DNA of 64,000 nt, taken from positions 2,170,001-2,234,000 of the forward strand of contig OY764222.1 in the NCBI GenBank assembly GCA_963668325.1. The letters are read 5' to 3'. A program made the translations under genes and the position numbers. Positions 52,731 through 61,910 of the stretch are shown one piece after another. A model generated the notes under the pieces. The model did not search any database and was not told the origin of the DNA. It worked only from the letters and a program-made list of their open reading frames with translations. The stretch comes from MPNP01 sp963668325 (GTDB lineage: Bacteria > Pseudomonadota > Alphaproteobacteria > Rhodobacterales > Rhodobacteraceae). The first letter of the stretch is position 1. Each line of letters begins with the position of its first letter.

Positions 52731-53605
52731 TTACATAAGCGCTGCCAATTCAGTCTCTAATCGCTTGATTTTCGATAGAATTTCGTTCCAACCCGGTTCC
52801 CATTCGAGATAACCAGTATCCCAACGTCCGTTCGCACCAACGAAATGAGCGAACGGGATTGCGTCTTGGTATACATCAATACCAGCAAAAATCCTGGTGT
52901 CCGCGATCATCGCGTAGGGTTTGTCGTTGACGCTCTTTGCTTCTGCGAAGCTATCAAGAATTTCAGGGATGCTGTTACCGTTGATCTGGCGGGCATGAAA
53001 GCCAAATGCGGTCATCTTGTCCTTGACCGGCTCTACAGCCATTACGTCAGAGGTCTTGCCAGTTGCCCCCAAATCATTGTTGTCGATAATCACGACAAAA
53101 TTCGATAGCTTGTAATGCGCTGCGAACATGAAGGCTTCCCATACGCTTCCCTCGTGTAATTCGCCGTCAGACAACAGACAAATTATTCGTTTGTCGTTGC
53201 CTCTTTTACGTTCGCCCAAGGCGATACCTGCAGCTTGGGAAACACCTGTACCCAGTGACCCAGAGGTAATTTCAAACCCGGGTGCACCTTCAATCGGGCT
53301 TTGATCAATTGGCGAACCATCGGCACCCATCGTGCGTAGCTCGTCCATTGAATAGATGCCCATCTCGGCCATTGCAGCAAAATTGATGATCGTGTCATGG
53401 CCGTTTGAATTGATAAATCGGTCGTAAAACCAACCTTTTCCATCTTCGCGTAGCTCGTCAAAGAAGATACAAGCACCGATGTCAGAAAGAGCAACACCTT
53501 GGCCTGCATACCCCCGCGTTGCATACAAATATCAACAACATTGCGGCGCATCTTTGCAGCCCACAGCTCAATTTCTTTCAATCGAATATCATCTGCGACC
53601 ATCAT
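52731..53605 (-). pseudogene. Transketolase N-terminal subunit, frameshifted
   Basis: Two frames make up one gene. Translation from the ATG at 53605 (overlapping the C-subunit gene by ATGA) gives DDIRLKEIELWAAKMRRNVV, the N-terminal helix of split transketolases, up to the G run at 53511-53515. The rest, from GYAGQGVALSDIGACIFFDE onward, is in another frame and contains the thiamine-diphosphate motif LLSDGELHEGSVWEAF and VVIIDNNDLGATG. One extra G in the run would restore MQRGGYAGQG and a protein of about 290 residues. It may be a recent mutation, a read error or a slippage site. With its partner it would transfer two-carbon units between sugars. Confidence 0.8.
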
Positions 53606-54549
53606 TGCATCGCCTCCGAAATACGTTTAGCCAATGCCTCTGGATCCAATCCAAAATGTTTACGAATATGTTTTAGCGATCCCCCTGGGGCCCAACTGTC
53701 CGGCACACCAATTCGGGTAATTCTCGGCGCACGACCCACTTTGGAAGTGATTTCACTGACCAGACCCCCAAGCCCCGTTGATATCTGATGATTCTCGACA
53801 GTCACGATTTGATCATGGGCAAAACAGTAATCAATTATTTCTTGTTCATTAACCGGCTTGATTGTCGGCACGTGTAGCAATGAGTGATCAATGCCTTGGT
53901 CTTGTAAAATATCCGAGGCATCTAGTGCCCATTGGGATGCATGACCGCAGGAAACAATTCCGATCCCGCGCCCAACGCGCAAAGGATAGGTTTTGCCCAA
54001 TTCAAATTTAAAACTGGTCGGGTCCAACATCTTGGGCGTAGTCCCACGATGGCCACGTATATAAACTAGGCCTGGCGTTTCACAGGCAATTTCTAACGCT
54101 TGAGCAAGGTCTGTGACATCCATTGGATCAATCACTGTCGCATGGGGCACCGCCCGTAGCATTCCTAAATCCTCTGTCCCTTGGTGATGAATGGGTGCCG
54201 GGCTGGTTATTCCAGGGGTGAATCCCATAACAATCCCGGTATTTTTGCTGGTACCCATACAGATCACCATCTGATCGAAACACCTGCGAGAGGCATAGCT
54301 ACCAAACGTAGTCGTAATTGGAATGAACCCAGTTTTGGCAAGTCCTGCGGCCACACCAACAAGATTCTGTTCTGCCATGCCTACATCAACATATTGTTCA
54401 GGGAGGTCTTTGCAGACACGATACAGATCAACGTATTGGCTTAGGTCTGCGCTCATCATTATGACGTCTTTGTTGGAAGCACACAGATCAAAGCTGATGT
54501 CATCAAATGCCGATGACACCAATTCGCGATCTTTTCTTGCTAGCAACAT
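53602..54549 (-). CDS. Transketolase C-terminal subunit
   Basis: A 315-residue protein with the pyrimidine-binding and C-terminal domains of transketolase. The catalytic glutamate lies in YVDVGMAEQNLVGVAAGLA (about residues 52-70). SPAPIHHQGTEDLGMLRAVP and LVYIRGHRG follow, and the C-terminal domain begins near residue 190 (LRVGRGIGIVSCGHAS). Split transketolases are frequent in gene clusters for unusual sugars and sugar acids. The upstream MDR gene ends 31 bases before it, and the N-subunit gene overlaps its end, an inverted order that is rare (N usually first). Confidence 0.9.
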   Translation of the reverse strand: MLLARKDRELVSSAFDDISFDLCASNKDVIMMSADLSQYVDLYRVCKDLPEQYVDVGMAEQNLVGVAAGLAKTGFIPITTTFGSYASRRCFDQMVICMGTSKNTGIVMGFTPGITSPAPIHHQGTEDLGMLRAVPHATVIDPMDVTDLAQALEIACETPGLVYIRGHRGTTPKMLDPTSFKFELGKTYPLRVGRGIGIVSCGHASQWALDASDILQDQGIDHSLLHVPTIKPVNEQEIIDYCFAHDQIVTVENHQISTGLGGLVSEITSKVGRAPRITRIGVPDSWAPGGSLKHIRKHFGLDPEALAKRISEAMQ

Positions 54550-54580
54550 TTCAAACTGTCATGCTTTTCCTTAAGTTCGA

Positions 54581-55597
54581 CTATGCATTGTCGAAACCGC
54601 TCAGGATTGTTTTGCCAATGGCGCTGCCGCTTGTTTGATGCACTAAAGCTGCACGCAGATTGTCGACACTCAACGCGCCACAATTTTTATTTGCCGTGGA
54701 AAACACCTTTCCACTTTCGACCAGATTGGCCACACGGTTCAGCAATTCGTGCTGCGTAACCATATCTTCTGTTTTGTGGATCGAACGCGCAAACATGAAT
54801 TCCCAGCTAAAGGACAACGCTTTCATCTTAAGCGGGCCAATGCCTACATTTTGCGGATCATCAATGATCGCGATATGACCGCGAGGTTTAATCATCTCAA
54901 CAATCGCACCGAAATGATCATCTGTATTTGTCAAGGACGCTACATAGCACGGGGCCAACCCCAAACCAGCCATTTCTTCGGAAAGATTGTTGCGATGGTT
55001 TACAATATGATCTGCGCCCATCTTTTCTACCCAACTGATTGTATCGGGTCGTGATGCCGTTGCTACGACAGTAAGCTTGGTTAATTTTTTAGCAAGCTGT
55101 ACAAGGATTGAACCTACACCGCCTGCGCCACCGATCACCAAAAGTGTTTCGCCTTCGCCGCCGCCTTCGGCCACTCCCAAACTATCGAATAGCAACTCCC
55201 ATGCGGTGATACTCGTCAAGGGCAACGCTGCGGCGTCTTCAAAGCTAAGATTTGACGGTTTGCGCCCAACAATACGTTCGTCCACAACTTGACGTTCAGC
55301 GTTTGAACCATCTCGTGTGAATTCACCTGCATACATAACTTCGTCTCCGACTTGGAAGCGCGTAACGTCTGAGCCAATTGCCAACACAACGCCGGCCGCA
55401 TCAAAACCTAGGATGCGCGGATCCCCATCTGGGGCCGGACGATTTGCACGTACTTTGAAGTCGACTGGATTTACTGACACCCCTCGAACCTCAACCAATA
55501 GATCCATAGGACCTACCTCGGGTTCTGCTGCATCAAATAGTACAACCGCGCCATCATTGGTTACCGGCCCTTGCTCTGAATATCCTAATGCTTTCAT
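54581..55597 (-). CDS. Zinc-type alcohol dehydrogenase-like (MDR) protein
   Basis: A 338-residue medium-chain dehydrogenase/reductase close to the quinone oxidoreductase group. N-terminal half: VEVRGVSVNPVDFKVR and ILGFDAAGVV; Rossmann half: VIGGAGGVGSILVQLAKKL (about residues 155-173). The cysteine and histidine ligands of the catalytic zinc are not evident, so it is likely a zinc-free NADPH-linked reductase. The gene is first in the minus-strand unit and divergent from the HxlR regulator, which most probably controls it. Confidence 0.87.
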   Translation of the reverse strand: MKALGYSEQGPVTNDGAVVLFDAAEPEVGPMDLLVEVRGVSVNPVDFKVRANRPAPDGDPRILGFDAAGVVLAIGSDVTRFQVGDEVMYAGEFTRDGSNAERQVVDERIVGRKPSNLSFEDAAALPLTSITAWELLFDSLGVAEGGGEGETLLVIGGAGGVGSILVQLAKKLTKLTVVATASRPDTISWVEKMGADHIVNHRNNLSEEMAGLGLAPCYVASLTNTDDHFGAIVEMIKPRGHIAIIDDPQNVGIGPLKMKALSFSWEFMFARSIHKTEDMVTQHELLNRVANLVESGKVFSTANKNCGALSVDNLRAALVHQTSGSAIGKTILSGFDNA

Positions 55598-55698
55598 CTG
55601 AATTTCCTTGTTGGAATAAAATTAATATGCTAATAATAGGTTAAATTTATTTATACAAGTACCTACATTTTTGTAAGTAATGAAAATCTGAGAATCAA

Positions 55699-56112
55699 AT
55701 GGCACGAAAATACAATTGGAAAACAGGTTGCGACGTTGAGGCTACGATGAGTGTGCTTGGAGGCAGGTGGAAACCGATTTTGGTGTGTCGTCTACTGTCT
55801 GGACGAAAGCGATTCGGTGAATTGTGTCGATTGGCGCCCAATGCAACGGAACGTATGATCACCCTTCAACTGCGCGAGCTAGAGGCAGACGGAGTTATTT
55901 CACGCCATGTATTTCCCGAGGTTCCACCTCGTGTAGAATATGAGGTGACAGAATTTGGCTGTTCTTTGGCGCCGATCATTCAAGCGATGCGTGCTTGGGG
56001 TAGCGAGTTTAAGGTTCGAAAATTCGCCGAAGAATCTGTTGTTGAAAAAGTAACAGATACAAAAGAAAATTTGGAAATTGTTGCAGAGGTAACAAGTGGA
56101 ACAGCCACTTAA
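55699..56112 (+). CDS. HxlR-family transcriptional regulator
   Basis: A 137-residue winged-helix protein. The HxlR signature is seen as MSVLGGRWKPILVCRLLSG (about residues 17-35) followed by RFGELCRL and ERMITLQLRELEADGVISR. The cysteine at about residue 11 (TGCDVEATM) is in the position that senses electrophiles or redox changes in members such as YodB and HypR. It is divergent from the MDR dehydrogenase and overlaps the next SDR gene by 17 bases, so it probably governs both directions through 55598-55698. Confidence 0.9.
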   Translation: MARKYNWKTGCDVEATMSVLGGRWKPILVCRLLSGRKRFGELCRLAPNATERMITLQLRELEADGVISRHVFPEVPPRVEYEVTEFGCSLAPIIQAMRAWGSEFKVRKFAEESVVEKVTDTKENLEIVAEVTSGTAT

Positions 56113-56863
56113 TGGTAAAATAGCCATTGTTGCAGGAGCAACAGGTGGGATTGGACGCGCAGTCGTAGAGCGTTTGGCCCAGGATGGCGCGACAGTCATC
56201 GCGGCAGGTCGTAACACCCAAAAGCTGAGCGAGTTGACCGAATTGGGGGTAAATATTTTTACCCATCAGGCGGATGTTTCCATCGAAAGCAAGGCCCGGG
56301 ATCTTGTCACGCGTGCAGAACACGATTTTGGCGGCTTGGATCTATTGTTCAATGGTGCAGGTATCGTAGGAGAAAGTGCGCTGATTGAGGATCAATCTCT
56401 AGAAAATTTCAACAAAGTCATGTCGATTAATGTAAATGGCACGTTTCTTATGATGAAATATGCCATTCCAGCAATGCGTAAAAGAGGTGGCGGTGCCATC
56501 ATTAACGTATCATCTGCGGCTGGTGTTCAAGGCGGTCGGGCAACTATGCCCGTTTATTGCGCCAGTAAACATGCAGTAATTGGACTAACACGCGTTGGTG
56601 CCAAGGCCCATGCCGGTGAAAATATTCGTATAAACGTCATCTGTCCGGGGCAAATTGATACCGACATGCTTGCAGCGGTTGAAAAAGACGGCTCATCCGG
56701 TGATCCAGTCGAAGACCGCAAACGCGTGATTGGCGCTATCCCTGCTGGACGATACGGTGACACAAGTGAGGTTGCTGCGCTTACAGCGTTCCTGAGTCAG
56801 GATGATGCCAAATTTATCAATGGCAGCATCTATACAATCGACGGAGCTTTCACGCCGTTTTAA
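56096..56863 (+). CDS. Short-chain dehydrogenase/reductase
   Basis: A 255-residue SDR with AGATGGIGRAV (residues 12-22), FNGAGIVGES near 86, the catalytic VSSAAGVQG and VYCASKHAVIG (YxxxK at about residues 155-159) and ICPGQIDTDM. The start is a GTG overlapping the regulator gene by 17 bases, chosen because no later start keeps the glycine motif intact. The reaction is oxidation of an alcohol or reduction of a ketone; substrate unknown. It is followed by a NIPSNAP gene 50 bases on. Confidence 0.87.
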   Translation: MEQPLNGKIAIVAGATGGIGRAVVERLAQDGATVIAAGRNTQKLSELTELGVNIFTHQADVSIESKARDLVTRAEHDFGGLDLLFNGAGIVGESALIEDQSLENFNKVMSINVNGTFLMMKYAIPAMRKRGGGAIINVSSAAGVQGGRATMPVYCASKHAVIGLTRVGAKAHAGENIRINVICPGQIDTDMLAAVEKDGSSGDPVEDRKRVIGAIPAGRYGDTSEVAALTAFLSQDDAKFINGSIYTIDGAFTPF

Positions 56864-56913
56864 TCCCCAAAATCCACCTTCATAAACACAACAATATAAT
56901 ATAGGGACACAAC

Positions 56914-57234
56914 ATGTCATTATTTGAAATCCGCCAATACCAAGTAAATCCAGGCAAAATGGACGAATGGATCACCTTTATGGAAACGCGGGTTGTACCA
57001 TATATGATCGAACGCGGCATGGTTATTCCCGCAATGTTTCAAGGACTGGAAGATAAGAACCTTCATATCTGGATCCGTCGCTTTAATGACGAAGCGCACC
57101 GCAAAAAACTGTATCAAAACGTTTACGAATCCGAAGAATGGCAAAGCAAGATTAAGCCAATTGTTCGCCGTCTTGTAGATGTTGAAAAAACTGTCGTTTA
57201 CAGGATGACCGGAACGCCACATTCGAGACTGTGA
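56914..57234 (+). CDS. NIPSNAP-family protein
   Basis: A 106-residue ferredoxin-like protein with the NIPSNAP pattern: FEIRQYQVNPGKMDEWI at the N-terminus, then GLEDKNLHIWIRRFNDEAHR and a C-terminal strand. Bacterial members accompany catabolic and dehalogenation genes, but their reaction is not known; the fold suggests small-molecule binding or isomerase-type chemistry. It is the last gene before the IS1182 insertion. The SDR gene at 59204 beyond the IS probably belonged to the same operon. Confidence 0.87.
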   Translation: MSLFEIRQYQVNPGKMDEWITFMETRVVPYMIERGMVIPAMFQGLEDKNLHIWIRRFNDEAHRKKLYQNVYESEEWQSKIKPIVRRLVDVEKTVVYRMTGTPHSRL

Positions 57235-57379
57235 AAGTATTCAAATCAACCCTTAGCTGAGCAAATTTTTACCGGTTTTCATTTCCTGATTTCAACTCAT
57301 CCAGGCAAGATTAACTTGACCATTCGACCCTTGGCCTTGTTAGCTGAATATTTATTTCAAATAATGCCCCTCTACCCCT

Positions 57380-59080
57380 GGTTTTATTGCTTGTGTTATG
57401 ATTCATTGGTGGTGAACAATAAATTCTTTTTTCAATTTAGGATAAGCAATGCCACAACGACGTTACCAGGAGGTTCTGTCCCGTAACACCGTCCAGCTGC
57501 TGCCGCCCAGTCTGGACGACTATGTCGAACCAAACCATCCGGTCCGGGCCATTGATGTGTTTGTTCAGACGCTTGCTTTGGGGAAGCTGGGGTTTGGGCA
57601 TGCCGATGCATGGTCTGGCTCGGGTCAACCTCCTTATAATCCGGCCATCCTCCTGAAGTTGTATATCTATGGGTATCAGAACAAAGTCCGCAGTTCCCGT
57701 GCTCTGGAAGCAGTAGCTCGAGATAATATCAAAGTGATGTGGCTTTGTCAGGGAGCGACCCCGACTTACAAGACCATTGCCGATTTTCGCAAGAACAACC
57801 TTGCGGCCTTGCAGAATGTCAACCGTGAGTTTGTCCAGGTTTGTCGGGACTTGTCTTTGATCGGCGGGACCAAGGTTGCGGTTGACGGGACCTTTTTGAA
57901 GGCCAGTGCCAATCGTGATACTGTTCATACCAAGAGTGAACTTGTCGGTGAGATTTCTCGTCTGGATCGCAAGATTGCGGCTTACTTTGCCGAGTTGGAA
58001 GTAGCGGATGACACCGCTACTGAGGAAGACTTATCTGATCCTGACCTGGTTGCCAAGATGGCTGCTTTAGTGGCTCGTTGTGAGCAGAAGAAGGCTTTGC
58101 AGGAGCGCTTGGAAGCCAGTGGTGCGAAACAGCTTTCAGAAGTTGATCCGGATGCCCGTCTGTTGCGCAAGAATGGGAAAAGTGTGGTCGGTTATAATGG
58201 CCAGATTGCAGTGGACGATCAGGCCAAGCTGATTGTAGCGGTTGATCTTGTGCAGGACGGCAATGATAGCCAGCAGTTGGCACCGATGATGACGCAAGCC
58301 CAAGAGGCGACAGGAAGCAAGGATTTGGTTGGTCTGGCCGATACCGGTTATGCCAATGGCGAACAATTGAAGGCGTGCGAAGAGAAGGGCATGGAGATGT
58401 ATGTTCCCTTACCGAAATGGGACTCCCACAAGGGTTTGAAAGGTCGTTTTGGCAGTAATGATTTTCAGTTTGATAAAACGAGTGACAGTTATCTTTGTCC
58501 GGCTGGCCAGAAGTTGGCTCATCATGGCCGCATTTGGCAAAAAAATGGCAAGCGTTATTTGACTTATCGTTCGAGTACCAAGGTGTGTGGTGCGTGTTCT
58601 CTCAAAGAGCATTGTCTACCACCGAGCGAGACCTATCGTCGGCTTCGTCGTTGGGAGCATGAAGCTGTGATGGATCGTCATCGTCAACGAATGGCCTCGG
58701 GTGAGGGGGTTATGCGTCAGCGTGGGTCTTTGGTTGAACATCCCTTTGGGACCCTCAAATGTTGGGCTGGGATCAATTATTTCCTGATGCGTGGTTTAGC
58801 AAAATGTCGTGCTGAGTTGAACCTGATGACGATGTGTTACAATTTCAAACGGGTCTTGAATGATATTGGTGTGGGGTTTTTTATAGCTTATTGTCAGGCT
58901 CGAATGGTGGTTCAAGGGGGTCGTGTGTGATTTTTTCTGGGGAGCAGTGTGTTTTTCGCGTTTTGGGGTCAAAACAGACCCTAAAATCAAGGATTTTTGG
59001 ATGAAAGTGGATATGTGATGATTATAGGTAAAATTTAACCCTGTTTTTACTCTGAAGCGGGGTCAAAACAACCTTGGTTT
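57380..59080 (+). mobile_element. IS1182-family insertion sequence (ends approximate)
   Basis: The element is centred on the transposase at 57449-58930. The exact ends were not found. On the right, GGGGTCAAAACA occurs at 58965-58976 and again at 59059-59070, 94 bases apart, which may be sites bound by the transposase or mark the terminal region. No matching inverted repeat was recognised on the left. It lies between the NIPSNAP gene and an SDR gene. Confidence 0.7.
57449..58930 (+). CDS. IS1182-family transposase
   Basis: A 493-residue transposase with the N-terminal domain typical of the group (LPPSLDDYVEPNHPVRAIDV and YNPAILLKLYIYGYQNKVRS), then a DDE core: TKVAVDGTFLKASANRD (about residue 150), LVGLADTGYANGEQ (about 293) and RGSLVEHPFGTLK (about 428). 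The zinc-type region LCPAGQKLAHHG and KVCGACSLKEHCLP sits before the glutamate, also normal for IS1182. Full length and intact, so the element may still move. Confidence 0.94.
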   Translation: MPQRRYQEVLSRNTVQLLPPSLDDYVEPNHPVRAIDVFVQTLALGKLGFGHADAWSGSGQPPYNPAILLKLYIYGYQNKVRSSRALEAVARDNIKVMWLCQGATPTYKTIADFRKNNLAALQNVNREFVQVCRDLSLIGGTKVAVDGTFLKASANRDTVHTKSELVGEISRLDRKIAAYFAELEVADDTATEEDLSDPDLVAKMAALVARCEQKKALQERLEASGAKQLSEVDPDARLLRKNGKSVVGYNGQIAVDDQAKLIVAVDLVQDGNDSQQLAPMMTQAQEATGSKDLVGLADTGYANGEQLKACEEKGMEMYVPLPKWDSHKGLKGRFGSNDFQFDKTSDSYLCPAGQKLAHHGRIWQKNGKRYLTYRSSTKVCGACSLKEHCLPPSETYRRLRRWEHEAVMDRHRQRMASGEGVMRQRGSLVEHPFGTLKCWAGINYFLMRGLAKCRAELNLMTMCYNFKRVLNDIGVGFFIAYCQARMVVQGGRV

Positions 59081-59203
59081 GAAGGTCTGGGTAAAGCCAT
59101 CAAATTGGCTAAAATCAAATACTTTCATAGTCTCATTCCCCACTGCGCTAATCGCCTTAACTATAGGCACAGGAAAAATCAATCAAATTGCAGGAGTTGT
59201 TTA

Positions 59204-59965
59204 ATGGATATGAACCTAACAGGGAAAAACGCCGCTGTCGTCGGTGCAACTCGCGGCATTGGCAAAGCCATCGCCGAGTTATTGGCGGATGAAGGTTGCA
59301 ATGTTTCTATATGCGCCCGAAACCAGAAAGATGTAGATGCAGGCGTTGCCAATCTAAGGGCCAAAAACGTAAACTCATTTGGTGCTGCCTTTGATGCTGC
59401 AAACGGTAATGCACAATATACATGGATCAACGAAACAGCAGATTTTTTTGGGGGTCTTGATATTCTGATCGCCAATGTAAGCGCCATGAACCTTGATGCC
59501 GATGGCGATGCTTGGCAACAAAGCTTTGATGTTGATATGATGACAACTTTTCACGGTGCCGAGGCGGCAACGCCCTTGCTCAAAAACTCTAACGCGGGCG
59601 CGATGGTCTTTATTTCGTCCATCGCGGCATTGCACACACCTGGCGGCCCAAAACCGTATGGCGCCATGAAAGCTGCAGTACTGAACTATGCCAAGGGATT
59701 GGCACGCTCTCTGGCACCCGATGGTATACGGGTAAATTCCATATCACCAGGTAATATCTATTTTGAAGATGGTGTTTGGGGCCGCGTGGAACGCAACAAC
59801 CCAGAGTTTTTCAAGAAACAAATCGCAGCCAACCCGTTGGGTCGTATGGGCACCCCGCAAGAGGTCGCATCGGCCGCCGTATATTTGGCTAGTCCCGCGG
59901 CGAGCTTTGTTTCCGGTACCAATCTGATCGTTGATGGGGCGTTGACCCTAGGCGTTCAATACTAA
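59204..59965 (+). CDS. Short-chain dehydrogenase/reductase
   Basis: A 253-residue SDR. Motifs are VGATRGIGKAIAELL (about residues 11-25), IANVSAMN near 87, SSIAALHTPGGPKPYGAMK with the catalytic Ser, Tyr and Lys (YGAMK), and SISPGNIYFEDGVW. AGGAG lies 8 bases before the ATG at 59204, so that start replaces the longer frame from 59105. The SPGNIYFEDGVWGR stretch is typical of a group near 3-oxoacyl or sugar-acid reductases. It was probably read with the regulator-SDR-NIPSNAP unit before the IS1182 insertion cut the operon. Confidence 0.87.
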   Translation: MDMNLTGKNAAVVGATRGIGKAIAELLADEGCNVSICARNQKDVDAGVANLRAKNVNSFGAAFDAANGNAQYTWINETADFFGGLDILIANVSAMNLDADGDAWQQSFDVDMMTTFHGAEAATPLLKNSNAGAMVFISSIAALHTPGGPKPYGAMKAAVLNYAKGLARSLAPDGIRVNSISPGNIYFEDGVWGRVERNNPEFFKKQIAANPLGRMGTPQEVASAAVYLASPAASFVSGTNLIVDGALTLGVQY

Positions 59966-60066
59966 CCCAGCACAAGAAACAACCAGATAAACATCACTCC
60001 ATTCTCCGGTGGACGCAGCTCGCTGTCCGGCCCGGGATGTCCAAAGTTGGTTAAAAGTGAATAGCT

Positions 60067-61893
60067 AGTGTTCGCCCGAAAATACCTGATTTTTAGCAAA
60101 TTGCCATAATTTCATTTACCAAAATTCCTTCTCCGAACAAAAATTTTCAGATTCGATCTTGGTTTTCCACAAAAAAAAGACCTTTCGATCAACTTTTTCC
60201 ACAAATTTTCTGATTTTTCCAAATTCAAAACATAGCTCCCCTGGCCGTCTTTTTGGGGACGATTATTTGGATTTTGTTGCAGGTGGTTTCGTCAGGCCGC
60301 CAGGCGCGGTCGTTTGTCCGGCAACAGCAATCTTTTCAGCTCGTCTTTCTTCTGCCTACGTAACAATCGACCCAAATGATGAATATTGCTCGCAACCACT
60401 GACAAGGCTACCACACGCTCAAAACCATCAGCTCCATACGCGCGAACCCGAGCAAGACCATGATGCTCAAGGCCATTGATCTTCGATTCTATCCCCGGAT
60501 GCCAACGACGCATGGCAACAAAATTAGCACCTCTTTCCCGTTCCTTATCGGCCTTGGTGAGGTAACCCTTGCGCGGAAGGACATTGTCAGCAAGAAGCGT
60601 ATCCAAACGGACCCGATTGGCCGGACTGTGAAAGCCACGGTCAAAACTGCAGGCCCGAAGGGACGGAAAACGGGCCTGTGTTTCTTCTATCATTGGTTGG
60701 GCATGATCAACATCGCTCCCTTCCCACATGATCCGGTGATGCAGGATAAAGCCACAATCATCTTCCAGGACGCAGACCGGAACACCCAATTCAACAGGAA
60801 CCCCGGCCTTGCCTTTGGAGATCCAGCGGGTGTGTTCCTCAAAAATTGAATAGACCTTTTCATCGGTGGGGATCGTTTCGCCCTGCAGCAAGCGACGGTC
60901 AATCTGATCAATCTGACGGCGAGCATGACGAAGATACTTGGCAATGCCGACCAATACCTTGTCCTTGGTTATCCCCACAGCATGCAACCCAACCAATGTC
61001 TCTTCGGCTCTTGTAACAATATCATCACACTGGCCGAGATAAGCCTTTACATCCTCCACAGAAGCCCGCCTGGTTTTCCGAACCGCATGAAACTTCTTCT
61101 TGACCGAAGCCCTCAAATGCTTCCATTGACGCCACCCACCAAGATGAGCAGCGATGGCCTCACGACCAGTCTCGCGAAGAAGACAACGCATCGCATCCCA
61201 TAACAGATTGACATCAGTCGGATAATGAACATCCGTTTCCACGACAAAGGAATCACACCGCCCGCACAATGTTTCGCCAAGCTTTTTTTTTGACACTTTG
61301 TGACCACTATCGACAATCAGCTTGCCAACCGCGGCCAATAACTCCGGCGTCAACAGGGTGACATTATCTACAATCGACTGGTAGGAATAAGTGGTTTTAT
61401 CCCAGATGTCAGCATGACCAAGAAACTGGCGAACAGCACTATGATTATTGACCAAATCCTGGAGACGATCAAAGTCACAATCCAAACCCTGCATCACCAC
61501 CCCCATCACCAGTATTTGCCACAACTCCATCCCTGGACGGCCCAACTTGTGATTGACACCGGGAACCAATCCCTCCTCCAGGAGGGTAAAAAGTTGGGCC
61601 CGCAGAGACTGGTCAGAATAAAGATGCTGGAGCCCAATCAAGATGGCTGGGGTGTCATCTCTCGATTTGAAATCCAACTCAATATTCGTTATGTCAATGT
61701 CACCAAGTTGGCGGAGTGGTTTGATCGTATGTCGCATTGCCTAATCGCTCGAAGAATTGTTGCTTTTGGATAAGATCAGGCCTTATTATGGGAAAAAACA
61801 AATTTTAAAACCGATCTTGAAAAGAGGATTCGCATATCGAATCCCCGCTTGCAAGGGGTTTGGGAATAATTATTTCATTTTCGGGCAGACACT
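60067..61893 (-). mobile_element. ISNCY-type insertion sequence with terminal inverted repeats
   Basis: The left end AGTGTTCGCCCGAAAAT (60067-60083) and the right end ATTTTCGGGCAGACACT (61877-61893) are inverted copies that differ at two positions. Both are flanked by AGCT (60063-60066 and 61894-61897), which fits a 4-base target duplication, although TAGCTA is itself palindromic, so the repeat could extend further. The element is 1,827 bases and holds one transposase gene on the minus strand. Confidence 0.85.
60292..61737 (-). CDS. ISNCY-type DDE transposase
   Basis: A 481-residue transposase. The N-terminus (ITNIELDFKSRDDTPAILIG) and LGRPGMELWQILVMGVVMQGL are typical of the ISNCY/IS5-like group. 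The catalytic acids are probably VVETDVHYPTD (about residue 168), CSFDRGFHSPANR (about 377) and the glutamate in KINGLEHHGLARVR (about 434). A relic of the same gene type lies at 11513-11690. The frame is complete, so the element could be active. Confidence 0.88.
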   Translation of the reverse strand: MRHTIKPLRQLGDIDITNIELDFKSRDDTPAILIGLQHLYSDQSLRAQLFTLLEEGLVPGVNHKLGRPGMELWQILVMGVVMQGLDCDFDRLQDLVNNHSAVRQFLGHADIWDKTTYSYQSIVDNVTLLTPELLAAVGKLIVDSGHKVSKKKLGETLCGRCDSFVVETDVHYPTDVNLLWDAMRCLLRETGREAIAAHLGGWRQWKHLRASVKKKFHAVRKTRRASVEDVKAYLGQCDDIVTRAEETLVGLHAVGITKDKVLVGIAKYLRHARRQIDQIDRRLLQGETIPTDEKVYSIFEEHTRWISKGKAGVPVELGVPVCVLEDDCGFILHHRIMWEGSDVDHAQPMIEETQARFPSLRACSFDRGFHSPANRVRLDTLLADNVLPRKGYLTKADKERERGANFVAMRRWHPGIESKINGLEHHGLARVRAYGADGFERVVALSVVASNIHHLGRLLRRQKKDELKRLLLPDKRPRLAA

Positions 61894-61910
61894 AGCTAGG
61901 AAAGATACTG

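Noticed and set aside
57235..57449. Left terminal inverted repeat of the IS1182 element
   Set aside because: Only TTGACC-type short matches to the right end were found, not enough to define an end.
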